DNA of 64,000 nt from Solwaraspora sp. WMMA2056 (GCF_030345095.1 NZ_CP128360.1:5890001-5954000), one strand, 5' to 3'. Shown: positions 26,740 to 35,928, counted from the stretch's first letter. The notes: a model not told the origin generated them from the letters alone. Program-made: numbers and translations.

Positions 26740-28257
26740 ATGAGTTACGCGAAGGTCCTGTGCGTCGGGCTGGTCGGGGTGACCGGACACCTGGTGGAGG
26801 TCGAGGCCGACCTCGCCGCCGGGCTGCCCGCCGTCATCATCTCCGGTCTACCCGACACCACCCTGCACGAGGCACGCGACCGGGTCCGCGCTGCGGTCGT
26901 CAACTCCGGCCAGAGCTGGCCGAACCGGCGGATCACCGTCAACCTGCTGCCCGCCACCCTGCCCAAGATCGGTTCCGGGTTCGACCTGGCCATCGCCACC
27001 GCGCTGCTCGGCGGCACCGGGGAGTTGCCGCTCGCCCCGGTCGACGGTGTCGCCCTCCTGGGCGAGCTCGGCCTCGACGGGACCGTACGACCGGTGCGCG
27101 GAATCCTGCCGATGGTGGCGGCGGCAGCCCGCAGCGGCGTCACCCAGGTCGTCGTTCCGACGACGAACGCCGCCGAGGCGGCGGCGGTTCCCGGGGTACG
27201 GGTGCGTGCCGTCGACACCCTGCACCGGCTGATCGCCTACATCAGAGGCGAGGGTCCGCTACTGGATCCGCCGGTCACGGCACCGGCTGCCGAGCCCGCC
27301 GTGCCGGATCTCGCCGATGTCTCCGGCCAGGCGCTCGGCAAGCGTGCCCTGGAGATCGCCGCCGCCGGCGGCCACCACATCGCCCTGTTGGGTCCGCCCG
27401 GAGCAGGCAAGACCATGCTGGCGGAGCGGCTGCCCGGCCTGCTGCCGCCGCTCGACGACGATGCCGCCCTGGAGGTCTCCGCGCTGCACTCGATCGCCGG
27501 TGTCCTGCCGCCCGGTGGGCCGCTGCTACGCCGGCCGCCGTTCCAGGCCCCACATCATTCCGCGACCGTCGCGTCGCTGGTCGGCGGCGGCACCGGACTC
27601 GCCCGGCCCGGCGCGGTCTCCCTGGCCCATCACGGGGTTCTCTTTCTCGACGAGGCCGCCGAGTTCGCCACCCGGGCCCTGGAATCGTTGCGGCAACCGC
27701 TGGAGAAAGGTCGGGTGCTGATCACCCGCTCGCGCGGGGTCACCGAGTATCCGGCCCGCTGCCAGCTGGTCCTGGCCGCCAATCCCTGCCCCTGCGCCAA
27801 GCCCGCCGGGGACCAGTACTGCGAATGCCCGCCGACGGTCCGCCGCCGCTACCGCAGCAGACTGTCCGGGCCGCTGCTGGACCGGGTCGACCTGCAGGTG
27901 ACGCTGCCGCCGTTACGCGCCGCCGAGCTCACCTCGACCGCCGCCACGTCGGAGACGTCCGCGTCGGTGGCGGCCCGGGTCGCCACCGCCCGGGCGGCCG
28001 CTGCTCGGCGCTGGTCCGGACACGGCTGGCGGTGCAACGCCATGGTGCCCGGTCCGGCGCTGCGCCAGCCGCCCTGGCGGCTACCGGCGACGCACACCGC
28101 CGAACTCCGGCACCGACTGGACGTCGGTGCGATCTCCGCCCGCGGCTACGACCGTGTCCTGCGGCTCGCCTGGTCGATCGCCGACCTCGACGAGCGGCCA
28201 CGGCCAGACGGCGCCGACGTCGGTGAAGCGATCCAACTACGGACGGGGGACCTGTGA
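26740..28257 (+). CDS. yifB: YifB/ComM-type Mg-chelatase-like AAA+ ATPase
   Basis: A 505-residue AAA+ ATPase. The N-terminal Lon-like domain (AKVLCVGLVGVTGHLVEVE, SGLPDTTLHEARDRVRAA) precedes the ATPase with Walker A GPPGAGKTMLAERLPG, Walker B GVLFLDEAAEF, and the Cys-rich NPCPCAK...QYCECPP insertion. ComM of Gram-negatives is a hexameric helicase promoting branch migration in natural transformation; the actinobacterial role is untested. ATG at 26740 gives the usual length. Its TGA overlaps the dprA start. Confidence 0.94.
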   Translation: MSYAKVLCVGLVGVTGHLVEVEADLAAGLPAVIISGLPDTTLHEARDRVRAAVVNSGQSWPNRRITVNLLPATLPKIGSGFDLAIATALLGGTGELPLAPVDGVALLGELGLDGTVRPVRGILPMVAAAARSGVTQVVVPTTNAAEAAAVPGVRVRAVDTLHRLIAYIRGEGPLLDPPVTAPAAEPAVPDLADVSGQALGKRALEIAAAGGHHIALLGPPGAGKTMLAERLPGLLPPLDDDAALEVSALHSIAGVLPPGGPLLRRPPFQAPHHSATVASLVGGGTGLARPGAVSLAHHGVLFLDEAAEFATRALESLRQPLEKGRVLITRSRGVTEYPARCQLVLAANPCPCAKPAGDQYCECPPTVRRRYRSRLSGPLLDRVDLQVTLPPLRAAELTSTAATSETSASVAARVATARAAAARRWSGHGWRCNAMVPGPALRQPPWRLPATHTAELRHRLDVGAISARGYDRVLRLAWSIADLDERPRPDGADVGEAIQLRTGDL

Positions 28258-29489
28258 TGCCATCGACGCACGACCCACAGAGCCTGGCCCCGGCGACCGG
28301 AGCCGGCCCGACCGAGGCACAACTCGCCCGGGTCGCGTTGACCTGGCTCGCCGAACCCGGCAACGAGGCCGTCCACCAGTTGGTGGCCGAGGTCGGTCCC
28401 GTCGAGGCGCTCGCCCGGCTGTGTGCCGGACGGGAGCTCGGCGAGGCTGCCCGGGCCTCGGCTGCGGCACGGTTGGCGACCGCCGACCCGATCGAGGTGG
28501 CGACGGCTGCCGTCGACCGGGCCGACCGGGTTGGCGGCCGGCTGGTCACCCCGGAGACCACCGAGTGGCCCCGACAGATCGAGGACCTGCGTCGGCTGAC
28601 CCGCCACGGCACCCGCGCCACGACCGCCGACGGTCCAGGGGTCCGCCAGGGCGCGCCGCCGCTGGCGCTCTGGGTCCGAGGGCCGCTGGCGGTCGACGCG
28701 GCACTGGCCAGATCGGTCGCGGTGGTCGGCACCCGCGCCCCCACCGACTACGGCCGGCACGTCGGCGGCGAATTCAGCCACGGCCTGGCCACCCGCGACT
28801 GGACGATCGTCTCCGGTGGGGCGTACGGCATCGACGCCTGCGCCCACCGGGGAGCGCTGGCCGCTGGCGGACCGACCGTCGCGGTGCTCGCCTGCGGAAT
28901 CGACCGACCCTACCCGGCCGGCAACGCGGCGATGTTCGATCAGATCGCCGAGACCGGCCTGCTGATCAGCGAGTGGCTGCCGGGTGCCGAACCACTGCGC
29001 CACCGGTTCCTCACCCGCAACCGGCTGATCGCTGCGGCCACGGCCGGCACCGTCGTCGTCGAGGCCGGTGCCCGTAGCGGCGCGGCGCAGACGATCCGGC
29101 GGGCGCTGGCGCTCGGCCGGGCCGCGATGGTGGTGCCGGGTCCGATCACCTCGGCGGTGTCGGTCGGCTGCCACGAGATCCTGCGGGACCACCCACAGGC
29201 CCGGCTCGTCGCCGGGGTGGCCCACGTACAGGAGGAGATCGGCCGGATCGGCGTCGACCTGGCCCCGCCGCCGCGCGGGCCGCAACGTCCACGCGACGCG
29301 CTCGACCCCCGGTCGGCCCGGGTCCTGGAGGCCGTGCCCGGTCGGGGCTGGATCGACCTCGACGATCTGGCTGGGCGAGCCGGAGTCGACATCCGCTCCA
29401 CGATGCGGGCGGTCACCGAACTGCAGACCAGAGGGCTGCTGGCCGGCGCCGACGGGCGTTACCGGTTGCCGCCGCCGAAGCGGGCATGA
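28257..29489 (+). CDS. dprA: DNA processing protein A (DprA/Smf)
   Basis: DprA (410 residues) binds single-stranded DNA and loads RecA during transformation in competent bacteria; it is conserved in non-competent actinobacteria too. The Rossmann-like core shows VAVVGTRAPTDYGR, VSGGAYGIDACAHRGAL, RNRLIAAATAGTVVVEAGARSGA. A winged-helix-like C-terminal domain follows (about 335-405). The ATG at 28257 overlaps the yifB stop by one base; GTG at 28254, one codon earlier, would give the GTGA overlap. Confidence 0.95.
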   Translation: MPSTHDPQSLAPATGAGPTEAQLARVALTWLAEPGNEAVHQLVAEVGPVEALARLCAGRELGEAARASAAARLATADPIEVATAAVDRADRVGGRLVTPETTEWPRQIEDLRRLTRHGTRATTADGPGVRQGAPPLALWVRGPLAVDAALARSVAVVGTRAPTDYGRHVGGEFSHGLATRDWTIVSGGAYGIDACAHRGALAAGGPTVAVLACGIDRPYPAGNAAMFDQIAETGLLISEWLPGAEPLRHRFLTRNRLIAAATAGTVVVEAGARSGAAQTIRRALALGRAAMVVPGPITSAVSVGCHEILRDHPQARLVAGVAHVQEEIGRIGVDLAPPPRGPQRPRDALDPRSARVLEAVPGRGWIDLDDLAGRAGVDIRSTMRAVTELQTRGLLAGADGRYRLPPPKRA

Positions 29490-30487
29490 AACAGACGGCG
29501 TGGTGCCTTGACCGGCCGGCTGTCGGCGGCCACGGTCGGCGCATGGGCAGGGACGGCAGGCGGGGTACCGCCGAGCGGCATGCCACACTCCCGGCCGGGA
29601 TGCGCGACGCGGTGGACTCGTTCGCCCGGCATCTCGCCCTGGTCGACAACCGCTCCACGCACACCGTCCGGGCCTACGTCGCCGACGTCGTGTCCCTGCT
29701 CGACCATGCCACCCGGATGGGCGTACGGACACCGGCCGGGCTGGACCTGACGGTGCTGCGCAGCTGGCTGGCCCGCCAGCGCACGGTGGGCGCGGCACGG
29801 GCCACGTTGGCCCGGCGGGCCGCCACCGCCCGAACCTTCAGCGCCTGGGCGCACCGCGCCGGTCTCGTCGCCACCGACCCGGGTGCCGCCCTGGCCAGCC
29901 CGAAACCGCACCGGCGGTTGCCGGCTGTGCTCCGCACCGACCAGGCGGAGCAGCTGATGCCGACGGCCGACGGCGGCGCCGACCCGCTACCCGTGCGCGA
30001 CCGGCTGGTGTTGGAACTGCTCTACGCCACCGGTGCTCGGGTCAGTGAACTGTGCGGACTAGACGTCGCCGACGTCGACCAGGGTCGGCGGATCGTACGG
30101 GTGCTCGGCAAGGGCGGCCGGGAGCGCACGGTGCCGTACGGCGAGCCGGCCGAGGCGGCGCTGCGCGACTGGCTGCGGCACGCCCGGCCCGAGCTGGTCG
30201 GCCCCCGGTCCGGCGACGCACTGCTGCTGGGGGCGAAAGGCGGCCGGTTGCAGACCGCGGTGGCCCGCCGGATCGTCGCGGCGGCGGCACATGCGGCGGG
30301 CCTGCCCCGGACCACCCCGCACGGGTTGCGTCATTCGGCGGCGACGCACCTGTTGGAGGGCGGCGCCGACCTGCGGTCGGTGCAGGAGCTGCTGGGTCAC
30401 GCCGCGCTGTCGAGCACCCAGCTCTACACACACGTATCGGTCGAACGGCTACGGCAGGCCTACCGGCAGGCACATCCACGGGCGTGA
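29486..30487 (+). CDS. xerC: Tyrosine recombinase XerC
   Basis: A 333-residue tyrosine recombinase acting with XerD at dif to resolve chromosome dimers. The N-terminal SAM-like core-binding domain (SFARHLALVDNRSTHTVRAY) precedes the catalytic domain with Arg in ATGARVSEL, Lys in GKGGRER, HGLRH, LGHAAL, and the nucleophile Tyr in STQLYTHV. ATG at 29486 overlaps the dprA stop by four bases (ATGA); ATG at 29543 would remove a poorly conserved leader of 19 residues. Confidence 0.93.
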   Translation: MKQTAWCLDRPAVGGHGRRMGRDGRRGTAERHATLPAGMRDAVDSFARHLALVDNRSTHTVRAYVADVVSLLDHATRMGVRTPAGLDLTVLRSWLARQRTVGAARATLARRAATARTFSAWAHRAGLVATDPGAALASPKPHRRLPAVLRTDQAEQLMPTADGGADPLPVRDRLVLELLYATGARVSELCGLDVADVDQGRRIVRVLGKGGRERTVPYGEPAEAALRDWLRHARPELVGPRSGDALLLGAKGGRLQTAVARRIVAAAAHAAGLPRTTPHGLRHSAATHLLEGGADLRSVQELLGHAALSSTQLYTHVSVERLRQAYRQAHPRA

Positions 30488-30511
30488 GGTCGCCGCCGTG
30501 CCGGCGCGCTC

Positions 30512-30517
30512 TAGGAT
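30512..30517 (+). promoter_or_regulatory. -10 element of a leaderless aminotransferase gene
   Basis: TAGGAT ends exactly 7 nt before the ATG at 30525, placing the transcript start at the A of the ATG. The -35 is not recognisable. Confidence 0.5.
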
Positions 30518-30524
30518 CGGCAGG

Positions 30525-31727
30525 ATGATCGGTGGCTCGGCACCACCCGTACCGCTGCCCGGCGCACGGATGCTGTTCTCCCTCGACCCGGCGACCGCCT
30601 ATCTCAACCACGGCGCGTTCGGCGCGGTGCCGGTGACCGTGCAGCGGACCCAGCAGCGGCTGCGCGACGAGATGGAGGCCAACCCGCACCGCTTCCTGAC
30701 GCAGGGACTGCTGGACCGGCTCGCGCACACCCGCCGGCACCTGGCCGCTTTCCTCGGTGCCGATCCGGACAACGCGGCACTGGTCGACAACGTGACCGTC
30801 GCGACCGCGATGGTGCTGCGCACGCTACGGCTGGCCGCTGGCGACGAGGTGCTGCTGACCAACCACGGGTACGGCGCGGTCGCCCTCTCCGTCGACCGGG
30901 AGTGCCGCCTGACCGGGGCCGCCCGGCGGGTCGTCGACCTGCCGTTGGCCGCTTCGGCCGCCGAGGTCGTCGAGGCGGTGCGCGCGGCGCTGCGCCCCGG
31001 ACGTACCCGGCTGCTGGTGGTGGATCAGGTCACCTCCGCGACCGCGCGGCTGATGCCGGTCGCCGGCCTCGTCGCGGCGGCCCGCGACGCGGGGGTGCCG
31101 GTCCTGGTCGACGCGGCACACGTACCGGGGATGCTGCCGGTCGAAGTGGACCGGATCGGTGCCGATTTCTGGGTGGGCAACCTGCACAAGTGGGCGTTCG
31201 CGCCGCGAGCGACGGCGCTGCTGGTTGTCCGACCGTCCTGGCGGGCCCGGCTGGAGCCGCTCGGTGTCTCCTGGGAACAGGACAGCGGGTTCCCACAGCG
31301 GGTCGAGTGGCAGGGCACCCGGGACTACACCGCCTGGCTCGCGGCACCGGTCGGCCTGTACACACTGCGCAGCCTGGGGGTCGACCGGGTACGCCAGCAC
31401 AACGCCGCCCTGGTCGGCTACGGCCAGCGGGTGGTGGCCGACGCGTTGGGGGTACCCGAGGAGCAGTTGCCGCAGCCGGATGCCGACCAGCCCGGTGCCG
31501 CCGCGCTGGCGATGCGGCTCGTCCCGTTGCCCGGTGCGCCGGTCGACGGTACGGCGCAGGCAACCCGGCTGCGGCAGCGTATCGCCGACGAGCTGGCCAC
31601 CGAGGTGTTGGTGAGCTGGTGGTCGGGGCGGGCCTGGCTGCGGATCTGTGCCCAGGTCTACAACCAGGCCGCCGAGTACGACCGGCTCGCCGAGGGACTG
31701 CCGGGGGTGCTGCGCCGGGCCGGTTGA
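30525..31727 (+). CDS. Class V aminotransferase / isopenicillin N epimerase-like PLP enzyme
   Basis: A 400-residue fold-type I PLP enzyme. It starts with YLNHGAFGAVP, typical of the CefD-like branch. The PLP-binding Asp-Ala-Ala-His is in VLVDAAHVPG and the Schiff-base Lys in VGNLHKWAFAP, followed by RDYTAWLA. Members act as cysteine desulfurase-like lyases, epimerases or ergothioneine C-S lyases (EgtE); no egt genes are nearby, so the substrate is open. The start is set by the leaderless -10. It sits between xerC and the M23 peptidase. Confidence 0.83.
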   Translation: MIGGSAPPVPLPGARMLFSLDPATAYLNHGAFGAVPVTVQRTQQRLRDEMEANPHRFLTQGLLDRLAHTRRHLAAFLGADPDNAALVDNVTVATAMVLRTLRLAAGDEVLLTNHGYGAVALSVDRECRLTGAARRVVDLPLAASAAEVVEAVRAALRPGRTRLLVVDQVTSATARLMPVAGLVAAARDAGVPVLVDAAHVPGMLPVEVDRIGADFWVGNLHKWAFAPRATALLVVRPSWRARLEPLGVSWEQDSGFPQRVEWQGTRDYTAWLAAPVGLYTLRSLGVDRVRQHNAALVGYGQRVVADALGVPEEQLPQPDADQPGAAALAMRLVPLPGAPVDGTAQATRLRQRIADELATEVLVSWWSGRAWLRICAQVYNQAAEYDRLAEGLPGVLRRAG

Positions 31728-31751
31728 CGTTTGCCGTGGACGCGGCCGCCG

Positions 31752-32282
31752 CTATCCGTGGGTGGGCAGCAGCCGGGTACGTCCGTCGCCGAGCAGCAGC
31801 AGCGGATCGAGGTAGCCGCCGTCGTGCTGCCGCAGGCCCCAGTGCAGACAGGCGCTGGCCGGGCAGCCAGGGTGCCCGTCGGCGAGTACGCCGATCGGGG
31901 TGCCGGCGACGACGGTCGCGCCGACGGGCAGTCGGGTGTCGACCGGCTCGTAGGTGGTCCGGAACCCGCCGGGGTGGCTGATGCTCACCACGCCCCGGTC
32001 GACGATCCGGCCGGCGTGGCTGACCGTGCCGGCACCGGCGGCGTACACGGTGACGCCCGGTACGGTGGCCTGCAGGTCGACGCCACGATGCCCGCGGCCC
32101 CAGGGCAGCGATGGCGGATCGAATCGCCGGCTGACCAGGGGCGGCCCGTCCAGCGGCAACCGGAACCGCTCTGCGGTGGTCGGGTTCCCCGCGACCACGG
32201 TCTCCAGGGTGGGCGGCATGCCGGCGGGTGGTACGGCGGCGAGGGAGGCGGCGATCAACGCCGCCGCGACGACGGTTCTCAT
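31752..32282 (-). CDS. Secreted M23-family peptidase
   Basis: A 176-residue exported zinc metallopeptidase. Residues 1-20 (MRTVVAAALIAASLAA) are a signal peptide. The LytM-type domain has the zinc motif His-X3-Asp in GRGHRGVDLQA and the C-terminal LHWGLR, with VYAAGAGTV between. Such enzymes cut peptidoglycan cross-bridges or, when degenerate, activate amidases; here the ligands look intact. The ATG at 32282 is preferred to a TTG at 32318, because it places the signal peptide at the N terminus. It is convergent with the PLP gene across 24 bp. Confidence 0.9.
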   Translation of the reverse strand: MRTVVAAALIAASLAAVPPAGMPPTLETVVAGNPTTAERFRLPLDGPPLVSRRFDPPSLPWGRGHRGVDLQATVPGVTVYAAGAGTVSHAGRIVDRGVVSISHPGGFRTTYEPVDTRLPVGATVVAGTPIGVLADGHPGCPASACLHWGLRQHDGGYLDPLLLLGDGRTRLLPTHG

Positions 32283-32422
32283 TCCGGCAGGCTGCCGCCG
32301 ACCTGGCCTACCGGGCAACGCGCGGCACCGGCTACCTGTGGATGACAGGCCGGATGGGGAAAGGACGACGCCTGCGGCAGAATTCTGCTAAAGACGCCGG
32401 GCCGGTGTGCGGCGAGCTCGGA

Positions 32423-32746
32423 TCAGCCGCTGAATCCAGAATCTGCGGGTAGTGATATCTCCGGCTTGTCCAACTCTTCGACATTCACGTCTTTGAACGT
32501 CATAACTCGGACATTTTTCACGAAGCGTGCAGGGCGGTACATGTCCCACACCCAGGCGTCGTGCATCTCCACCTCGAAGTACACCTCGCCGTCAGAGTTG
32601 CGTACGTGCAGGTCGACCTGATTCGCCAGGTAGAAGCGGCGCTCGGTCTCGACGACGTACGAAAACTGGCGGACGATGTCGCGGTACTCCCGGTAGAGCT
32701 GCAGCTCCATCTCTGTCTCGTACTTTTCGAGATCCTCGGCGCTCAT
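32423..32746 (-). CDS. DUF2469 family protein
   Basis: A 107-residue actinobacterial protein ([20 protein letters not shown], then [17 protein letters not shown] and [12 protein letters not shown]). It corresponds to Rv2901c, always next to rnhB; function unknown. A GAAGG Shine-Dalgarno 9 nt upstream selects the ATG at 32746, which overlaps the rnhB stop as ATGA; the ATG two codons earlier is too close to it. Confidence 0.93.
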   Translation of the reverse strand: MSAEDLEKYETEMELQLYREYRDIVRQFSYVVETERRFYLANQVDLHVRNSDGEVYFEVEMHDAWVWDMYRPARFVKNVRVMTFKDVNVEELDKPEISLPADSGFSG

Positions 32747-33558
32747 CGCCATCCGCCTTCCATGACCACATCTTCCCCCAGTAGCGCCGGTTGGCGAAGC
32801 TGCTCGTCCAACGCCACGCCGACGGTACCGCGTGCCGGGTCCATCCGCCCCATCGGCTCACGGATGCCGATGTCGGGCACCGGTCGCCGGGCCCGGGGCG
32901 GGCGGCCGGACCGGCCGGAGGCAGCGGCGACGTTGACGTACGAGAAGCGGTGCTCGGCGCACGGACCGTGCCGGTCCAGCGCGGCCTGATGATCGGCGGT
33001 GGCGTAGCCCTTGTGCTCGGCGAACCCGTACCCGGGGAACTCGGCGTCGAGCTGGACCATCAGCCGGTCCCGGGTCACCTTCGCCAGCACGCTGGCCGCC
33101 GCCACGCAGGCCGACACCCGGTCGCCCTTCCAGACCGCCAGACCCGGCACGCCGAGACCGTCGACGCCGAATCCGTCGGTGAGCACGTACTCCGGTGCCA
33201 CCGACAGCCCGGCCAGGGCGCGCCGCATCGCCGCGAGGTTGCACACGTGCAGACCGCGTCCGTCGATCTCGTCCGCCCCGATGACGACCACCTGGTACGC
33301 CACCGCCTGCGCGACGACCGCCGCGTAGACCCGTTCCCGGGCCGCAGCGGTGAGCAACTTGGAGTCGGCCAGGCCGGCGATCTCGCCGCGCCGACCGGGT
33401 GCCAGCACCACCGCCGCCGCGACCAGCGGGCCGGCGCAGGCACCGCGCCCGGCCTCGTCGGCACCGGCGACGTGCGCGAAGCCGCGCCGCTGCAGGGCAC
33501 GCTCCAGCGCGTACAGGCCGGCGTCGCGGCGGACCACGGTCCGCGGTGGAGTCAGCAC
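32743..33558 (-). CDS. rnhB: Ribonuclease HII
   Basis: RNase HII removes ribonucleotides and RNA primers from DNA. Acidic active-site motifs are present: [42 protein letters not shown] (with second Asp), and [10 protein letters not shown]. At 271 residues it has a ~40-residue C-terminal extension beyond the catalytic core, common in actinobacteria. GTG at 33558 overlaps the NUDIX gene by 7 nt. Confidence 0.95.
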   Translation of the reverse strand: MLTPPRTVVRRDAGLYALERALQRRGFAHVAGADEAGRGACAGPLVAAAVVLAPGRRGEIAGLADSKLLTAAARERVYAAVVAQAVAYQVVVIGADEIDGRGLHVCNLAAMRRALAGLSVAPEYVLTDGFGVDGLGVPGLAVWKGDRVSACVAAASVLAKVTRDRLMVQLDAEFPGYGFAEHKGYATADHQAALDRHGPCAEHRFSYVNVAAASGRSGRPPRARRPVPDIGIREPMGRMDPARGTVGVALDEQLRQPALLGEDVVMEGGWR

Positions 33559-34070
33559 GAATCACTCCTGTCCGGCAGTCCCCGCAGCACCGTCAACAGC
33601 TCCGGCGGGTAGACCCGCTCGGACGTCGCGGCGAGCTCGCCTTCGCTCCACCAGCGATGGGCGTCGATGGTACGCCGCTCAAGTTCGTCGAAGCCGCTGG
33701 TGTCGACCCGCCAGGCCGGCACCCGCAGCAGGAAGAACTGCTGCCGCTGGCGGTACCACTGCCCGTCGAAGGGGAACTCGACGGTCTCCTGCCAGACCGG
33801 CGCTCCCAACGCGCTCGCCGCGACCCGAAGGCCGATCTCCTCGGCCAGCTCACGGACGGCGCCGTCGGCGGGTTCCTCACCAGGGTCCAGACCACCGCCG
33901 GGGGTGAACCAGTAGCGATGGTGCGGCCGCGCCGGATCGTGCCCGCGCAGCAGGAGCACCCGGTGCGCCGCGTCGATCACCAGCACGCGGGCACCCTGAC
34001 GGTCGCGCACCACCGCGTGCGCCGGGGTGGCCGGCAGCGCCGGGCCCGTCGGCAGGTGCGGGTACGTCAC
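33552..34070 (-). CDS. NUDIX hydrolase
   Basis: A 172-residue NUDIX hydrolase. The Nudix box [23 protein letters not shown] matches G-X5-E-X7-RE-X2-EE-X-G (near residues 57-80). Such enzymes hydrolyse nucleoside diphosphates linked to another moiety; the exact substrate is not predictable. GTG at 34070 is preceded by TACTCT 6 nt upstream, suggesting a leaderless transcript; ATG at 34103 is an alternative. It overlaps rnhB, so it heads the rnhB-DUF2469 set. Confidence 0.88.
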   Translation of the reverse strand: MTYPHLPTGPALPATPAHAVVRDRQGARVLVIDAAHRVLLLRGHDPARPHHRYWFTPGGGLDPGEEPADGAVRELAEEIGLRVAASALGAPVWQETVEFPFDGQWYRQRQQFFLLRVPAWRVDTSGFDELERRTIDAHRWWSEGELAATSERVYPPELLTVLRGLPDRSDSC

Positions 34071-34115
34071 CCGTCCAGAGTAGGAGACCCGCCGGACATT
34101 CACCGACGGCCCCGG

Positions 34116-34748
34116 TCACGGCTCCGGGACGCTGTCGAACGGCTCCGGTACGGTCAGCCAGGTCGCCCGGCCGACCGGCCAGAAGATCGTGAAGGCCCGC
34201 CCGACCACGTCGTCCTCGGGGATGGTGGCGACGTCGATGTTGCCGGTACGGTCCCAGTGCTCCAGCGAGTCGCCGGAGGCGGACCGGTGGTCGCCCATCA
34301 CCCAGAGCCGCCCCGCCGGCACGGTGATGTCGAAGGGCCCGACCGCCGCCGGGTCCTGAATGCCACCTTCGGAGAAGATGTACGGCTCGTCGAGCGGCTC
34401 GCCGTTGATGATCAGACGTTCCTCCGGGTCGCAGCACTGCACCCGGTCGCCACCGACGCCGATGACGCGCTTGATGAAGTCCTCGCCGTCCGGGTTGCTG
34501 CTCCACTCCGGCGGTGCCCGGAACACGACGATCTCGCCGCGGTCGGGTGAGCGGAAGTGGTAGACGACCTTGTTGACCAGCACCCGGTCGTTGATGTCGA
34601 GGGTGTGTTCCATCGACGGGGACGGGATGTAGAAGGTCTGCAGGACGAACGCCCGGACCAGGACTGCGACGAGGACCGCCACACCCAACAGGATCGGTAG
34701 TTCACGCCAGAAGGAATTGGGCTTCTTCTCGGTCTGCTCGTCGATCAC
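34116..34748 (-). CDS. lepB: Type I signal peptidase (second copy)
   Basis: A 210-residue signal peptidase with one N-terminal membrane anchor (about 18-38). The nucleophile Ser45 is in IPSPSMEHTL and the general base Lys93 in DFIKRVIG. MGDHRSASGDS and the C-terminal GRAFTIFWP complete the family motifs. It removes signal peptides from exported proteins on the outer face of the membrane. The start GTG overlaps the stop of the larger upstream lepB (GTGA), so both are in one operon. Confidence 0.94.
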   Translation of the reverse strand: MIDEQTEKKPNSFWRELPILLGVAVLVAVLVRAFVLQTFYIPSPSMEHTLDINDRVLVNKVVYHFRSPDRGEIVVFRAPPEWSSNPDGEDFIKRVIGVGGDRVQCCDPEERLIINGEPLDEPYIFSEGGIQDPAAVGPFDITVPAGRLWVMGDHRSASGDSLEHWDRTGNIDVATIPEDDVVGRAFTIFWPVGRATWLTVPEPFDSVPEP

Positions 34749-35728
34749 AACCGGAGCCTACGACGTCTGGCCGGCAACGACCGCACGGAGCCTGAAGCGG
34801 CGAGTAGCGGAATCAGCACGGGCAGCACCACCACCAGGTCACCCGATGTGTCCGGTAGGTTCTCCGGACGCTCCACCGCAGCGGGGGTCGCCGTGGACGG
34901 TGGCAGGTCGGCGAAGGTCTCCGGCACCGACAGGCCGTCCCAGCGGCCCTGCGGCCAGACGATGACGAAGGCCCGGCCGATGACGTTCTCGATCGGTACC
35001 GACCCCTGGCAGCGGGAATCCTGCGAGACCAGCCGGTGGTCACCCATCACGAAGAGGTGCCCCGGCTCGACGACGATCTCGCCGAACTGGCGGGACCGGC
35101 ACTCCCCCGGGTTGGGGGGTACGTCGAGTGGGGAGTCCTCCAGCACGTACGCCGACTCGTCCAGGGGCTGACCGTTGACGGTCAGCCGGCCCTGGTCGTC
35201 GCAGCAGCGGATGCGGTCGCCCGGAACCCCGATGACCCGCTTGATGAAGTCCTTCTCACCGGGTCGGCCGAGCCCGATCAGGTCGCCGATCGTCCGGCCG
35301 AGTTTGGCGGTGAACCCCAGGTTGGGGTCCTCGACGTTCTCCGGGACCCAGTTGTTGGTGCCCCGGAAGACGACGACCTCGCCACGAACCGGGTCCCGTA
35401 CGTCGTAGACGACCTTGTTGACCAGCACCCGGTCGCCGACGAGCAGGGTGTCCTCCATCGACCCGGAGGGGATGAAGAAGGCCTGCAGCAGGAAGGAGCG
35501 GATCAGCACCGCCAGGCAGAAGGCCACGACGAGCAGCAGCGGCAGTTCCTGCCACAGCGGCATCTGCCGACGGCGACGCTGCACCATCTGCATGGTGGAC
35601 CGACTGGGCCGACGGGCCCGTGGGCGTACCGCCGAACCGGAGCCGGTCCGGGCCTCCCGTCGACTTCGCGGTGCGCCACCAGCGGAGGAGGTGCGCCGCC
35701 AGGGGTCGAGCTCTTCGTTCGGATCCAC
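34745..35728 (-). CDS. lepB: Type I signal peptidase (first, larger copy)
   Basis: A ~327-residue signal peptidase with a ~55-residue charged N-terminal extension before the anchor (LLLVVAFCLAVLIRSFLLQAFF). Catalytic Ser is in IPSGSMEDTL and Lys in DFIKRVIGVPGDR; MGDHRLVSQDS is present. Unlike its neighbour it has a second hydrophobic stretch near the C terminus (LVVVLPVLIPLLAASG) followed by Arg-rich residues, suggesting a C-terminal membrane segment. GTG at 35728 has GGGGAG 9 nt upstream; the ATG three codons earlier would abut it. Tandem dissimilar lepB genes occur in other actinobacteria. Confidence 0.93.
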   Translation of the reverse strand: MDPNEELDPWRRTSSAGGAPRSRREARTGSGSAVRPRARRPSRSTMQMVQRRRRQMPLWQELPLLLVVAFCLAVLIRSFLLQAFFIPSGSMEDTLLVGDRVLVNKVVYDVRDPVRGEVVVFRGTNNWVPENVEDPNLGFTAKLGRTIGDLIGLGRPGEKDFIKRVIGVPGDRIRCCDDQGRLTVNGQPLDESAYVLEDSPLDVPPNPGECRSRQFGEIVVEPGHLFVMGDHRLVSQDSRCQGSVPIENVIGRAFVIVWPQGRWDGLSVPETFADLPPSTATPAAVERPENLPDTSGDLVVVLPVLIPLLAASGSVRSLPARRRRLRL

Positions 35729-35759
35729 GCTACGCATCTCCCCGGTCCCGAGACACGGC

Positions 35760-35803
35760 GCTACCGCCCACGGCGCCTCTCGTCAGGCGCCACAGGCGGT
35801 AGC
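35760..35803. terminator. Long hairpin between rplS and lepB
   Basis: Outer arms GCTACCGCC/GGCGGTAGC (35760-35768, 35795-35803) enclose inner arms GGCGCC/GGCGCC (35772-35777, 35786-35791). It lies downstream of rplS on the minus strand and just before lepB. A terminator is likely, without a U-tract. Confidence 0.6.
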
Positions 35804-35859
35804 TCGGTCGACTACCGCCGCCGCAGCGGCTGCCACGGGTGTAGCGCTGCTCATCGGTC

Positions 35860-35876
35860 ACTACCGCAAGGGTAGT
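35860..35876. terminator. Second small hairpin after rplS
   Basis: ACTACC (35860-35865) pairs with GGTAGT (35871-35876) across a 5-nt loop, 53 nt after the rplS stop. The CTACCG motif also recurs at 35761 and 35812. Confidence 0.4.
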
Positions 35877-35928
35877 TGGCCGAAGGCCGCAGCGGCAGTC
35901 CTGGAATCGGGAACCGGGACGAACAGGC

